Notes: generated from the sequence alone by a model not told the origin. Shown: positions 45,729-55,081, counted from the stretch's first letter. The stretch: DNA of 64,000 nt from Gracilibacillus salinarum (GCF_022919575.1 NZ_CP095071.1:4040001-4104000), one strand, 5' to 3'. Numbers and translations are program-made.

Positions 45729-46186
45729 ATGATCTTCCAACCAATTACTGAACACAACCTAACACTAGCATCTGACATTGTCCATTCAAATCCAGCATAC
45801 AATATACTGGAGAATGGCAATGCTTCACGATCTATGTCTGAAATTAGAAAAGAATTCTTAAATGGTAAAACCGAAAGTTATCTTATCATAGATGGAGAAA
45901 AAACGATTGGTGTTGTTGATTTTTTAGACAATAATCCTCGCGACAATCATCCGTGGATAGGGTTTTTGATGATCAAAAAAGAGTATCAATTACTAGGATG
46001 CGGAAAAAGGGCTTATGAAGCTTTTGAAAAAAATTAAAAGAGCAAAGCTATCATGTTGTACATATTGGTATTCTCGAATACAATGAAGGAGCCAAACACT
46101 TTTGGGAATCGATGGGATTTACGTTCTATGAAAATCGTGAATGGAACAGCAAGACTGTGCACTGTTACGAAAAACAGTTCTCGTAA
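45729..46186 (+). pseudogene. GNAT acetyltransferase, frameshifted in an A-run
   Basis: The first frame (MIFQPITEHNL to LLGCGKRAYEAFEK) holds most of a GNAT domain but stops at TAA just after a run of seven As (about 46024-46030). Adding one A lets the sequence continue as KLKEQSYHVVHIGILEYN, then WESMGFTFYENREWNSKT to a TAA at 46184-46186, which is the expected GNAT C-terminus. So one base was lost in the gene or in the read. The ATG at 45729 follows AAAAGGAG. The intact product would be about 152 residues; its substrate is unknown. Confidence 0.75.
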
Positions 46187-46225
46187 AACGACAGAAAATA
46201 GATATAACTTGAGGAGTGATTTTAC

Positions 46226-46651
46226 ATGACTGTGATGAATCCAGCTGGTTTTCTAAACAGACTTTGTGCAAGATTTTTAGATGGCATTCTGATTACGCTA
46301 GTGAGCGGATTTTTGACATTAGCGATCTATGGGGAATTTTTAAGAGATGATTATTATTTTACTGATTGGTTAGGCGTTATCTATGGGTTACTTCTGCCAG
46401 TTGTGTGGTATGGTTATACAATTGGGAGAAGACTTACCGGTAATCGTATTGTGAAATTAGATGGTAGTAAAGTAGGCATAGGGAACATGTTGTTACGAGA
46501 TATTGTCGCAGGTATGATATATGCTTTCACGTTTGGTATCGGTTTAATAGTTAGTGCGTTTATGGTGGGGATCAGAGAAGATAAACGTGCTATTCATGAC
46601 TTTATTGCCAGAACGTATGTAACAACAGAACCGGCAACAGAAGCAGAATAA
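46226..46651 (+). CDS. RDD family membrane protein
   Basis: The 141-residue protein begins NPAGFLNRLCARFLDGILI, with the Arg-Asp of the RDD motif, and has three to four membrane helices and GRRLTGNRIVKLDGSKVG between them. RDD proteins may move ions or small solutes; some act as sodium/proton exchangers. The role is not known here. GAGGAG eight bases upstream marks ATG 46226. Confidence 0.85.
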   Translation: MTVMNPAGFLNRLCARFLDGILITLVSGFLTLAIYGEFLRDDYYFTDWLGVIYGLLLPVVWYGYTIGRRLTGNRIVKLDGSKVGIGNMLLRDIVAGMIYAFTFGIGLIVSAFMVGIREDKRAIHDFIARTYVTTEPATEAE

Positions 46652-46658
46652 GTATGCA

Positions 46659-46690
46659 TGAACGTCCATTCTATTAGAATGGACGTTCTA
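46659..46690. terminator. hairpin after RDD gene
   Basis: GAACGTCCATTCTA and TAGAATGGACGTTC form an almost loopless 14-bp stem. The T-run is missing, so terminator action is only likely. Confidence 0.55.
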
Positions 46691-46828
46691 GTTCGTAACG
46701 CTCGCGATAAGCTCAAGATACAGAAGAAACTTATGTTAGACTTTTCCCTACCTTTTCTAAACCGTCATACAAGTGACAGTGCTAAAAGTGATATACTGGT
46801 AGTAAGAAGAATAAGGGAGTATACATAA

Positions 46829-47419
46829 ATGATGAAGCCAAGATCTAGAAAAGAAGAACTGGAATGGACAAGAAATCGAATCTTACAGGTAGCAGAAGAT
46901 TTATTCATGGAGAAAGGATTCCGAGCTGTCACGACGAGAGAGATAGCTGCAAAATGTGAGATTACCCAGCCTGCTCTATATTATCATTATACAGATAAGC
47001 AATCCCTGTATATTGCGATGTTACATAGATTTGTCCAGAGTATCCAAAAAAAGCTGACTGCGATTAATGAAACTACGATGGCAAAGCGATTGGAGTTGAT
47101 GCTGGAAGTACTGGCGGAGGAGCATCCTTCGAGCATCATGATGATGATTCATGATATTTCGGTTGAATTCAAGGAAGAGAATCAACGTAAGATCTATTCA
47201 TTATGGAGAGAAACATATTTAGAACCCTTCTTACATCTATTTGAAGAAATGAGAAGTAAGGGTGAATTAAGAGATAGCATTGAACCGGAAGAAGCGGCAA
47301 GGTTTTGCTTATTAACAATTGGCCAAACCATATCTAATAGAAGACAGAGAACAAAATCATTAGCTGGTGAATACGCATTACTTGTAGACTTGATCCTTCA
47401 TGGGACGAAAAAATCCTAA
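46829..47419 (+). CDS. TetR family transcriptional regulator
   Basis: The 196-residue regulator has a TetR N-terminal helix-turn-helix (AEDLFMEKGFRAVTTREIAAKCEITQPALYYHYTDKQSLY, residues about 20-60) and a helical effector-binding part. The nearest downstream genes are the carotenoid operon at 48265, which has a 24-bp perfect palindrome at its promoter, so that is a candidate target. AAGGGAG lies about ten bases before ATG 46829. The ligand is unknown. Confidence 0.88.
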   Translation: MMKPRSRKEELEWTRNRILQVAEDLFMEKGFRAVTTREIAAKCEITQPALYYHYTDKQSLYIAMLHRFVQSIQKKLTAINETTMAKRLELMLEVLAEEHPSSIMMMIHDISVEFKEENQRKIYSLWRETYLEPFLHLFEEMRSKGELRDSIEPEEAARFCLLTIGQTISNRRQRTKSLAGEYALLVDLILHGTKKS

Positions 47420-47436
47420 GAAGGATCTTTTTTTAT
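47411..47436 (+). terminator. terminator after TetR gene
   Basis: AATCCTaagAAGGATc forms a short stem across the stop codon followed by seven Ts. Confidence 0.65.
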
Positions 47437-47495
47437 AAGCAAAGAAAGTATATAAGTACAGTCGTAGAAGTAATTATGCTGAATAGAAAGATAGG

Positions 47496-47953
47496 TTCCT
47501 ATAATATGGATTATGTTAACTAAGGCTGTATGGCAAAACGGTCATTTTGAAATATTTTATCTGCGTTGCAAAGCTCCGGAAATAGGCTCCGCGTCCTGTG
47601 GGCACGGCTTCAGCTAATTTCCTACGCTTTAGGGAAGTGCTACAATGTATAGAACAGCTAAAAGCAGTGGTTCTAGGCACTATGTTATTCAAAAGCTGTT
47701 ATTTATGGTGTGATCAATATGCTATCAATTCCAAAAGTTGTAGAGCAAACATCCTAGCGTAGGCCAACCACGTAGACTCCCGCGGGATTATGCAGGTGCT
47801 GAAGATCCACTTTGTGAAGTGATCTTCTTCACAAAGTTAGCTTCAGCCGTGCCCCGCAGGACGCGAAGTGGTTGGCTGGAGCGGTATCCTAGCACATGAA
47901 TCCTTTCAAAATCACCACTAAGCAGCTAGTTAACATAATCCATATTATAGGAA
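47496..47953. mobile_element. 458-bp element with perfect 25-bp terminal inverted repeats
   Basis: The left arm 47496-47520 (TTCCTATAATATGGATTATG plus TTAAC) and the right arm 47929-47953 are exact reverse complements. Inside is a second inverted pair (TCCTGTGGGCACGGCTTCAG at 47596 against CTTCAGCCGTGCCCCGCAGGA near 47842) and an 11-bp hairpin ACTTTGTGAAG/CTTCACAAAGT at 47811-47839. No transposase is encoded and no target duplication is obvious. It resembles the GC-rich palindromic intergenic elements common in Bacillaceae, or a MITE. Confidence 0.7.
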
Positions 47954-47983
47954 GTTGTTTATTGATTAAGTCAATTAGGACCG

Positions 47984-48009
47984 GGTGGTTTATGCCCGTT
48001 TTTTCTTAA
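47984..48009 (+). terminator. terminator-like hairpin beyond the inverted-repeat element
   Basis: CGGGTgg and atGCCCG form a short stem followed by TTTTTTC. The same GTCAATTAGGA-CGGGTG stretch occurs near 1538-1560, so it may belong to the repeat. Confidence 0.55.
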
Positions 48010-48012
48010 ATC

Positions 48013-48054
48013 TTCACTTATCAATTGATAAGTGAAATGCAAATGTGATATAAA
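48013..48054 (+). promoter_or_regulatory. SigA-like promoter overlapped by a 24-bp perfect palindrome (crt operon)
   Basis: TTCACTTATCAATTGATAAG plus TGAA (48013-48036) is a perfect 24-bp palindrome. TTGATA at 48025-48030, inside it, and TATAAA at 48049-48054 form a -35/-10 pair with an 18-bp spacer. A TetR- or MarR-type repressor bound to the palindrome would cover the -35 box. The leader to crtN would be about 200 bases. Confidence 0.6.
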
Positions 48055-48117
48055 GGAACTATACCGTATGGTGGTAATTTTTCGTGAAAAAACTAATATA
48101 TAGCTGTTAAGTAAAAA

Positions 48118-48143
48118 GTTTCACTCTTGAGAAGGAAGGGTAC
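48118..48143 (+). promoter_or_regulatory. SigB-like promoter before crtN
   Basis: GTTTCA (48118-48123), 14 bases, GGGTAC (48138-48143) match the SigB consensus GTTTAA-N12-15-GGGTAT at ten of twelve positions. In Staphylococcus aureus the crt operon is SigB-dependent, which makes this candidate plausible. Confidence 0.5.
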
Positions 48144-48264
48144 TATGTAGTTATCTGTTTTTATTATTGTATGTCAAATTTCCTATTCAACTAAATAGAG
48201 AAAGTTCCCATTGAACGCTAATTACAATTTAAAAATATATCAGTAGGTAAGGAGATAGAACCTC

Positions 48265-49779
48265 ATGAAGAAAAAGGTAATTGTCATAGGAGCGGGAGTT
48301 GCGGGATTAGCAAGTGCAATCAGACTTCAGCATGCTGGTTATCAAGTGGAACTGTATGAAAAAGAAGCGATTCCCGGTGGTAAGATGCATAAGATCGAAC
48401 AGGACGGTTTTCAGTTCGATCTAGGTCCCAGCATCGTCATGATGCCTGAACTGTATCGGGAAATATTTGAGTTAGCAGGCCGAGATCCTGATGATTACAT
48501 TCCAATGGAAAAAATAGATCCGATGTATACCGTGTTCTTCGGAGGCAGCCGAAAAGGGACGTATGATATATCCTCAGATCTAACAGACCTAATGAAAACG
48601 CTGGAAAAATTCAGTGACAAGGACGCGAGTGGCTTTCTCACGTACTTAGATAAAATATACAAACGATTCCTGGTAGCAAAAAATCATTTTCTGCAACGCC
48701 CATTTCGAAAGCATACAGACTTCTATAATCCATATATGCTTTGGCAAGGTTTGAAGCTGAAAACATTAGGAAATGCCGACCGTTTTATTAGTAAATACAT
48801 AAAGGATGAACGACTGAAACAAATGATTAGTTTCCAAACCTTATATATTGGCATCTCTCCATTAAACGGCCCTTCTTTATACACGATTATTCCAATGATT
48901 GAACTGTTATATGGTGTGTGGTTTATCAAAGGTGGCATGTATACCATGGCGCAATCAATGGAACGATTGTTTATCGAATTAGGTGGAAAGGTACATTATC
49001 ATGCGAATGTGGAAGAAATCCTTATTGATAATCAACAGGCTAAAGGTATTAAAGTGAATGAACAAGAAGTCTATGCAGATTATGTGATGTGCAATGCTGA
49101 CTTTCCATATGCGATGAAACAGTTGGTTCAGGATACTAAGGCAAAAGGTAAATATACCGATAAGAAAATAGACAGTATGAAATATTCCTGCTCCTGCTTC
49201 ATTATGTATTTGGGCATGAACAAGAAATATGAAGAGGTATCGAATATCCATAATTTTGTTTTTAGTGATGACTTGGAAACAAACCTGGAACAGATCTTTA
49301 ATGGCGATAAAATCGATGACCCTTCCTTTTATGTCTACATCGGTTCCAAAATGGACAAAACATTAGCTCCTGAAGGACAGGATGGGCTATATATACTTGT
49401 ACCAGTATCGGATTTATCTACAGCTGATTATCCTTGGGATGAAGACACGATTCAATATTATCGATCCTTGGTCATCAGGAAGCTGATGAATACCGATGGT
49501 TTTGGAAATTTAGAGGAAGATATTATTTCCGAAACGTATATGACTCCTGAAGATTTCAAGTCAAAATTTAATGCTTACAATGGTGCGTGTTTTGGGTTAC
49601 GACCTACGCTAAAACAAAGTAATCATATGCGTCCTCAAAGTAAAGCGAAAAATTGTGAAAACCTCTATTTTACCGGAAGCAGTACACATCCAGGTGCTGG
49701 TGTTCCGATCGTATTGTTGTCAGCCAAAATTGCCAGTGGCGAATTGATGTTGGATGATGGTAAGCATGTTTCTCAATAA
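48265..49779 (+). CDS. crtN: 4,4'-diapophytoene desaturase
   Basis: The 504-residue FAD-dependent protein has GAGVAGLASAIRL, the dinucleotide fold, and the C-terminal THPGAGVPIVLLSAK carotenoid desaturase signature. FQTLYIGISPLNGPSLYTII and the WFIKGGMYTMAQSM region match S. aureus CrtN rather than CrtP. It introduces double bases into 4,4'-diapophytoene to give diaponeurosporene. AAGGAG lies before the ATG. It is the first gene of crtN-crtM-crtP-crtQ-crtO. Confidence 0.9.
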   Translation: MKKKVIVIGAGVAGLASAIRLQHAGYQVELYEKEAIPGGKMHKIEQDGFQFDLGPSIVMMPELYREIFELAGRDPDDYIPMEKIDPMYTVFFGGSRKGTYDISSDLTDLMKTLEKFSDKDASGFLTYLDKIYKRFLVAKNHFLQRPFRKHTDFYNPYMLWQGLKLKTLGNADRFISKYIKDERLKQMISFQTLYIGISPLNGPSLYTIIPMIELLYGVWFIKGGMYTMAQSMERLFIELGGKVHYHANVEEILIDNQQAKGIKVNEQEVYADYVMCNADFPYAMKQLVQDTKAKGKYTDKKIDSMKYSCSCFIMYLGMNKKYEEVSNIHNFVFSDDLETNLEQIFNGDKIDDPSFYVYIGSKMDKTLAPEGQDGLYILVPVSDLSTADYPWDEDTIQYYRSLVIRKLMNTDGFGNLEEDIISETYMTPEDFKSKFNAYNGACFGLRPTLKQSNHMRPQSKAKNCENLYFTGSSTHPGAGVPIVLLSAKIASGELMLDDGKHVSQ

Positions 49780-49792
49780 CAGGAGGGTTGGC

Positions 49793-50650
49793 ATGAAGAC
49801 TACGAATCAATTAAAACAAGACTATCTTTATTGTAAACAAATTATTCGCAGACATTCCAAAAGTTTTTATTATTCCTTTTCACGACTTCCGAAAGATAAA
49901 GCTAATGCTGTATTTGCGATTTATGCTTTTTGCAGGTTGGCTGATGATAGTGTAGATAATGTAATAAGCAAAGAAGAACAGATAGAAAGGCTGGAAGCAG
50001 TAGAAAGAGAATTATCATTATTTAACGAAGGAATACCAGTGGATAAGCCAATCTGGAGAGCGCTGCACGATGTTTTTGATCGTTATGACATGGATATAGA
50101 GCCCTTCTTTGATCAATTAAAAGGACAACGAATGGACATAGATTTTCAGCAGCCAGCAACATTGGATCAAGTAGAAAAGTATAGCTATTATGTAGCGGGG
50201 TCAGTTGGATTAATGCTATTACCAATCATCTCATCCCAATCAACAATAGATCTTAGGCAACAAGCTATTAGTTTAGGAGCTGCTATGCAGTTAACCAATA
50301 TATTACGAGATATCGGCGAAGACTATCAGGAAATTCATCGTATTTATTTGCCTGAACAGTTAATGATAGAAGCATCCTATACAGAAACAGATTTAGCCAA
50401 TGGCGTAGTTAATCTTGCTTTTATCCAGATTTTTGAGAAAATAGCTCATCGCGCTGATGAATTGTATGATGATTTTTACAAGAAATTGGATTATTTTGAT
50501 AGGGATAGCAGATTACCGGTGATACTATCTGCAAAAGTATATCGTGGTATCTTAACATCGATTCGCAATAATAATTATGACTGTTTTGGTCAAGAAAATG
50601 CATTATCAGCGGAAGAAATGGAAGATATTCACCAGGCACTTCAATTATAA
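49793..50650 (+). CDS. crtM: dehydrosqualene (4,4'-diapophytoene) synthase
   Basis: The 285-residue protein carries the two aspartate-rich motifs of trans head-to-head prenyl synthases, DDSVD near residue 50 (CRLADDSVDNV) and DIGED near 175 (TNILRDIGEDYQ). It joins two farnesyl diphosphates into the C30 precursor. AGGAGG six bases upstream fixes the ATG at 49793; the open frame reaches further back into crtN without a site. It follows crtN by 13 bases. Confidence 0.92.
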   Translation: MKTTNQLKQDYLYCKQIIRRHSKSFYYSFSRLPKDKANAVFAIYAFCRLADDSVDNVISKEEQIERLEAVERELSLFNEGIPVDKPIWRALHDVFDRYDMDIEPFFDQLKGQRMDIDFQQPATLDQVEKYSYYVAGSVGLMLLPIISSQSTIDLRQQAISLGAAMQLTNILRDIGEDYQEIHRIYLPEQLMIEASYTETDLANGVVNLAFIQIFEKIAHRADELYDDFYKKLDYFDRDSRLPVILSAKVYRGILTSIRNNNYDCFGQENALSAEEMEDIHQALQL

Positions 50651-50684
50651 CGTGATCATAACAGACAGATAGGAGGACAGATGT

Positions 50685-52181
50685 ATGGCACATCCCAAAA
50701 CAGTTGTCATTGTTGGGGGAGGTCTTGGTGGACTGTCAGCAGCTATTTCGTTGGCACAGCATGGTTATCAAGTATCTCTCTTTGAAAAGAATAGTCATCC
50801 TGGTGGCAAATTAAATCGACTCGAGCAGGACGGATTCGGGTTTGACTTGGGTCCATCGATGTTAACAATGCCCGAAATATTTGAACGCTTGTTCCATAGA
50901 AGTGGTAAAGAGATGAGAGATTACTTTCCAGTCCAACGTTTGGATCATGAGATTCGTGGTTTTTTTACCGATCGTACCACAATCGATTTATACCGTGATT
51001 TGCAGTATATGCTTCGGACGAATGATCAGCTCAGTCAACGTGATATCGCTGAATACAAGGATTTCTTAGACTATGCAAAAAAATTGTATCGGTCTACTGA
51101 ACAAAGTTATTTCGCTAAAGGGTTGGACACCACGAAAGAGATTGTCAAACATCAAGGTATTTTCGCTTCTTTAAAAGGCTTTGACTTGTTTTCGACTATG
51201 TATGAAGCGATAGCGAAAAGGATCAGTAATCCCAAGCTGCGAACCCTTTTATCCTACTTCATTAAATATGTAGGGTCTTCGCCATACGACGCACCTGCTA
51301 TTTTAAATATGTTGATTTACATGCAACACGCACAAGGACTTTGGTATGTTCCTGGTGGCATGCATCAGATCGCACTTGGCATGGAGAAATTAGCAGTAGA
51401 AATTGGAGTCGAGCTCCATTATAACCAGGAAGTTAAGAAGTTAGTAAAAAATAAGAATAAGAAAATTGTTGCTGCTGAATTGTTGAATGGAGAACACATA
51501 CATGCAGATTATTTTATTTCCAATATGGAAGTAATTCCGGCTTATCGTAATTTGTTAGAGGAGGATACAGCCTATCTGTCAAATCTAGAGAAAAAATTTG
51601 AACCATCCAGTTCAGGGCTTGTTTTACATCTAGGGGTAAGGAAGACATATCCGCAACTAGCCCATCATAATTTTTTCTTTTCCGAAAATCTAAAAGAGCA
51701 AATGCACCATATTTTTCATCATCATCAGTTACCGGATGATCCAACTATTTATGTCGTTAATGTAAATAAAACAGACCCAAAGCAAGCGCCAGCAGGGCAC
51801 GAAAACATAAAAATACTGCCGCATATTCCCTATATTCAGGATACAGCCTTTACCGATGAGGATTACAAACGCTTTAGGGAACAAGTGCTGTTGAAACTAG
51901 AGGGCATGGGATTAGATGGATTGAGGGATCATATCGTTACAGAGGACATGTGGACTCCGCATGATATCGAGCGAATGTACTACTCTCACAGAGGATCCAT
52001 ATATGGTACGCTATCAGACAAAAAGAAAAATAAAGGTTTTAAGCATCCGAAACAAAGTAAACGATATTCTAATCTATATTTTGTTGGAGGTTCGGTTAAC
52101 CCTGGCGGTGGCATGCCAATGGTAACGCTAAGTGGTCAGCAAGTAAAGGATATGATTCTGACAAGAGACGGTAAAGCTTAA
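50685..52181 (+). CDS. crtP: diaponeurosporene oxidase
   Basis: The 498-residue flavoprotein has GGGLGGLSAAISLAQHGYQV and the end motif VGGSVNPGGGMPMVTLSGQQ. YFIKYVGSSPYDAPAILNML and HHNFFFSEN are nearly identical to S. aureus CrtP, which oxidises the terminal methyl of diaponeurosporene to the aldehyde and acid. AGGAGG precedes the ATG. It is third in the operon. Confidence 0.92.
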   Translation: MAHPKTVVIVGGGLGGLSAAISLAQHGYQVSLFEKNSHPGGKLNRLEQDGFGFDLGPSMLTMPEIFERLFHRSGKEMRDYFPVQRLDHEIRGFFTDRTTIDLYRDLQYMLRTNDQLSQRDIAEYKDFLDYAKKLYRSTEQSYFAKGLDTTKEIVKHQGIFASLKGFDLFSTMYEAIAKRISNPKLRTLLSYFIKYVGSSPYDAPAILNMLIYMQHAQGLWYVPGGMHQIALGMEKLAVEIGVELHYNQEVKKLVKNKNKKIVAAELLNGEHIHADYFISNMEVIPAYRNLLEEDTAYLSNLEKKFEPSSSGLVLHLGVRKTYPQLAHHNFFFSENLKEQMHHIFHHHQLPDDPTIYVVNVNKTDPKQAPAGHENIKILPHIPYIQDTAFTDEDYKRFREQVLLKLEGMGLDGLRDHIVTEDMWTPHDIERMYYSHRGSIYGTLSDKKKNKGFKHPKQSKRYSNLYFVGGSVNPGGGMPMVTLSGQQVKDMILTRDGKA

Positions 52182-52197
52182 AAGAGGAGGATGAAGG

Positions 52198-53322
52198 TTG
52201 CTTACTTGGGTATTTATAAGTGGTTTAATCGTGATCATAGCTGGTCTGATGGCGGGCTTAGTTATGCTTTGGAAAATTCCTTATGTGACAAGGAAACAAA
52301 CACAAGAAATTAGTGACATCATGATATCCATCATTATACCGGCCAGGAATGAGGAAGAACGGATAAAACCATTGTTAGAATCGATTGCCTTGCAACAATA
52401 TAGCAGATATGAATTGATCGTGGTCGATGATGACTCTGCGGATCAAACAGCACACATTGCACGTCAATATCATGCAAGCGTCCGAAGTAATAACACATTG
52501 CAGGATGGTTGGATTGGGAAATCATCAGCCTGCTGGACAGGGGCGAATCACGCGCAAGGTGATTATTTGTTATTTTTAGATGCAGACACACGTTTTACCG
52601 ATGAAGAGAGTTTAGGTAATTTGGTTTCCTGTTATCAAGAAAAGGGGAGCAGTGGCATATTGTCGCTCCAGCCCTACCATACCATCGAGCGTTTCTATGA
52701 AAACTTGTCTGCTGTTTTTAATATTATTGTAATGGCAGGGATGAATGTGTTTACCCCATTTCGCGAAAAGTTGGAGGTTGCTGGATCGTTCGGTCCTTGT
52801 ATTCTATGTGCAAAGGAAGATTATTTTCGTACAGGTGGACATGAAAAAATTCGTGAAGCGGTAATGGATGACTTAGCACTTGGTAGTCTTTTTAAAGAGA
52901 AGGGCATGCCGGTACGTTGCTATAGTGGGCGGGGAGTCATTAATTTTCAAATGTACCCGGACGGTATTCGACCATTGGTAGAAGGGTGGTCTAAGAGCTT
53001 TGCTACTGCTTCGCAATCCACGCATCCTCTTGTAATGGGTGCGATCATCAGTTGGATTAGTGGTGGATTTATCAGTTTTCCTTTTCTCGTTACTGCTCTG
53101 TTCACCGAATCCCTGAATTGGATTATTTGTGGTTTGATCGTATATTTTCTTTATATGCTGCAACTGTATTATTCAGCAAATCGGACAGGGAGTTTTCATT
53201 TTGTATCGTTTCTGTTCTTCCCTTGCTTATTCTTGTTTTTTTCTGTGATTTTTGGGAACTCTTTATATTTAACGTATATTCGTCATACCGTAAACTGGCG
53301 TGGTCGTAAAATAAAAGTCTGA
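52198..53322 (+). CDS. crtQ: 4,4'-diaponeurosporenoate glycosyltransferase
   Basis: The 374-residue membrane protein has an N-terminal helix, a GT2 domain (SIIIPARNEEERI, VVDDDSADQT, LFLDADTRF, DDLALGSLFKEKG) and C-terminal helices, as in S. aureus CrtQ. It adds glucose to the carotenoid acid at the membrane. The start is the TTG at 52198, with AGAGGAGG upstream. Confidence 0.88.
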   Translation: MLTWVFISGLIVIIAGLMAGLVMLWKIPYVTRKQTQEISDIMISIIIPARNEEERIKPLLESIALQQYSRYELIVVDDDSADQTAHIARQYHASVRSNNTLQDGWIGKSSACWTGANHAQGDYLLFLDADTRFTDEESLGNLVSCYQEKGSSGILSLQPYHTIERFYENLSAVFNIIVMAGMNVFTPFREKLEVAGSFGPCILCAKEDYFRTGGHEKIREAVMDDLALGSLFKEKGMPVRCYSGRGVINFQMYPDGIRPLVEGWSKSFATASQSTHPLVMGAIISWISGGFISFPFLVTALFTESLNWIICGLIVYFLYMLQLYYSANRTGSFHFVSFLFFPCLFLFFSVIFGNSLYLTYIRHTVNWRGRKIKV

Positions 53323-53334
53323 GGTGTTAGGACT

Positions 53335-53838
53335 ATGCAATTAATAGATTTAGGAAATATGTGGACGATTATCTTAGATATTTTGATCTGGGGCGTCATT
53401 CATATTGTTATTTCCCTCATCACATTAGCAATTCGGGAGGAACATTTTAGAAAAAATAGTGGATTATATCAGATCAGAAGCTGGGAACGAGAGGGAAAGT
53501 TTTGGGGCAATAATTTTAAGATAAAACGCTGGAAACATATTGTACCAGATGGAGCAAAATTATTTAAAAAAGGTTTTCAAAAAAAAGAGCTGCTGACGCT
53601 TGATGTAGTTTATCTGGAAACATTTATCAGGGAATCGCGAAGAGCAGAATTAACACACTGGCTGTGTATTCCCCCAGCTCTTCTCTTTTTTTTATGGAAT
53701 CCTCCGTGGGCAGGGACGATAATGATTGTGTATGCACTGGTGGTAAATATACCTATTATTATGCTGCAACGATATAACCGTGCAAGACTACAACTTGTTG
53801 TGAAAAGAAAAAAAGGTAAGGGAAGGCTGGTTATGTAA
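53335..53838 (+). CDS. crtO: glycosyl-diaponeurosporenoate acyltransferase
   Basis: The 167-residue membrane protein has an N-terminal helix, then SGLYQIRSWEREGKFW and FKIKRWKHIVPDG, matching S. aureus CrtO (178 residues), and two C-terminal helices ending in PIIMLQRYNRARL. It acylates the glucosyl group to complete a staphyloxanthin-like pigment. It follows crtQ by 12 bases and is the last gene of the operon. The aldehyde dehydrogenase step (AldH) is not in the window. Confidence 0.88.
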   Translation: MQLIDLGNMWTIILDILIWGVIHIVISLITLAIREEHFRKNSGLYQIRSWEREGKFWGNNFKIKRWKHIVPDGAKLFKKGFQKKELLTLDVVYLETFIRESRRAELTHWLCIPPALLFFLWNPPWAGTIMIVYALVVNIPIIMLQRYNRARLQLVVKRKKGKGRLVM

Positions 53839-54062
53839 TGGGTTCAGCTTTTTTTTATATGAAAAGCAATAAGACCTCATTTCTATAGCAATCAACAAGG
53901 GCTGAATGTACTTTTTGTCAGTAAGGCTGAAGAGGAGAATGCGAAGCCGATAATTTTATTGAAAGTCTAAAGATTATATAGTTTAAATTAGAGGGCTTTT
54001 CGTCATAATCTAACTCATTCTGTACATAATAAACGAAGAATGAATTATTTGGGAGGATGCAG

Positions 54063-55076
54063 ATGAGTGACAAAAATATACACCTGACGTCTGGCGAGAT
54101 TTCTTCGTTATGGATGGGCTACATGAATGACAGTATGGCGAACAGTATCTTGCGTTTTATGCAGAAACATATAGAGGATGAGGATATAAAAACAGTAATC
54201 CAGTTGGCGTATGACATATCAGCCAACCATCTTGACGAATTACTGGCTATTTTTGAACAAGAGCATTATGCGAAACCAGTGGGGTTTACCTCTAGTGATG
54301 TGAAGGAGGATGCCCCTTGGCTCTATACAGATTTATTTTGTTTAAGCTACGTCACTCATATGGCGAAAGTAGGAATGGTGACTTATAGTGGGTTAGTTGC
54401 CATGAGTGACAGGGAGGATATCCGACTTTATTTTATGGATGCTCTTAAAGAAACGACGAAGCTTTTTCATCAAGCATCTGAGATTGCGCTATCCAAAGGT
54501 GTAAATGCAAGGCAACCATATATTGAAGTACCTAAAGAAGTAACTTATATAGATAGTAAACAATATATGAGGGGTTTAAATCCATTACATCACAAACGAC
54601 CATTAAATGCTACCGAGATTTCGTATTTATACATGAACATTCAGACAAATACGATTGGGGTAAAGTTATGTCTTTCTTTCGCACAGACGTCTCCGATGAA
54701 AGAAGTGCAAGATTATATGTTACGAGCAAAAGAAATCGCCAAAAAGCATATCAAAATTTTTGGGGATATTCTTTTAGAAAATGATTTGGAAGCTCCACAA
54801 GTTCCGGATGTATCGGTTAGTGACTCGACTTCTCCAACCTTTTCCGATAAATTAATGATGTTCCATATGTCACTTATGATTTCATCGGGAATCGGTAATT
54901 ATGCTACTGCAGCTGCTGCCAGTCAACGAACTGATTTGATGGCAAATTATGAACGGTTGTCTGTAGAAGTGGCGAAATTAGCCAAAAGCGGAGTAGATAT
55001 CATGATCAAGAACAATTGGTTAGAGGAACCACCAGGGACGAAGAATCGAGAGGAATTAGCGAAAAATAAAAGTTAA
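54063..55076 (+). CDS. DUF3231 family protein
   Basis: The 337-residue protein consists of two similar helical halves, each beginning with a TSGEISSLWMGYMNDSM or NATEISYLYMNIQTNTI stretch, as in the DUF3231 family of Bacillus. The four-helix shape is ferritin-like, with His and Glu residues that may or may not bind metal. The function is unknown. GGGAGG six bases before ATG 54063 favours it over ATG 54057. The gap from 53839 to 54062 shows no other feature. Confidence 0.83.
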   Translation: MSDKNIHLTSGEISSLWMGYMNDSMANSILRFMQKHIEDEDIKTVIQLAYDISANHLDELLAIFEQEHYAKPVGFTSSDVKEDAPWLYTDLFCLSYVTHMAKVGMVTYSGLVAMSDREDIRLYFMDALKETTKLFHQASEIALSKGVNARQPYIEVPKEVTYIDSKQYMRGLNPLHHKRPLNATEISYLYMNIQTNTIGVKLCLSFAQTSPMKEVQDYMLRAKEIAKKHIKIFGDILLENDLEAPQVPDVSVSDSTSPTFSDKLMMFHMSLMISSGIGNYATAAAASQRTDLMANYERLSVEVAKLAKSGVDIMIKNNWLEEPPGTKNREELAKNKS

Positions 55077-55081
55077 TGCAT

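Noticed and set aside
47496..47953. Intact insertion sequence
   Set aside because: Despite perfect terminal inverted repeats there is no transposase frame and no clear target-site duplication, so it is at most a non-autonomous element.
53960..54050. SigB promoter before the DUF3231 gene (GTTTAA ... GGGCTT)
   Set aside because: The spacing between the boxes is only about six bases, far too short.
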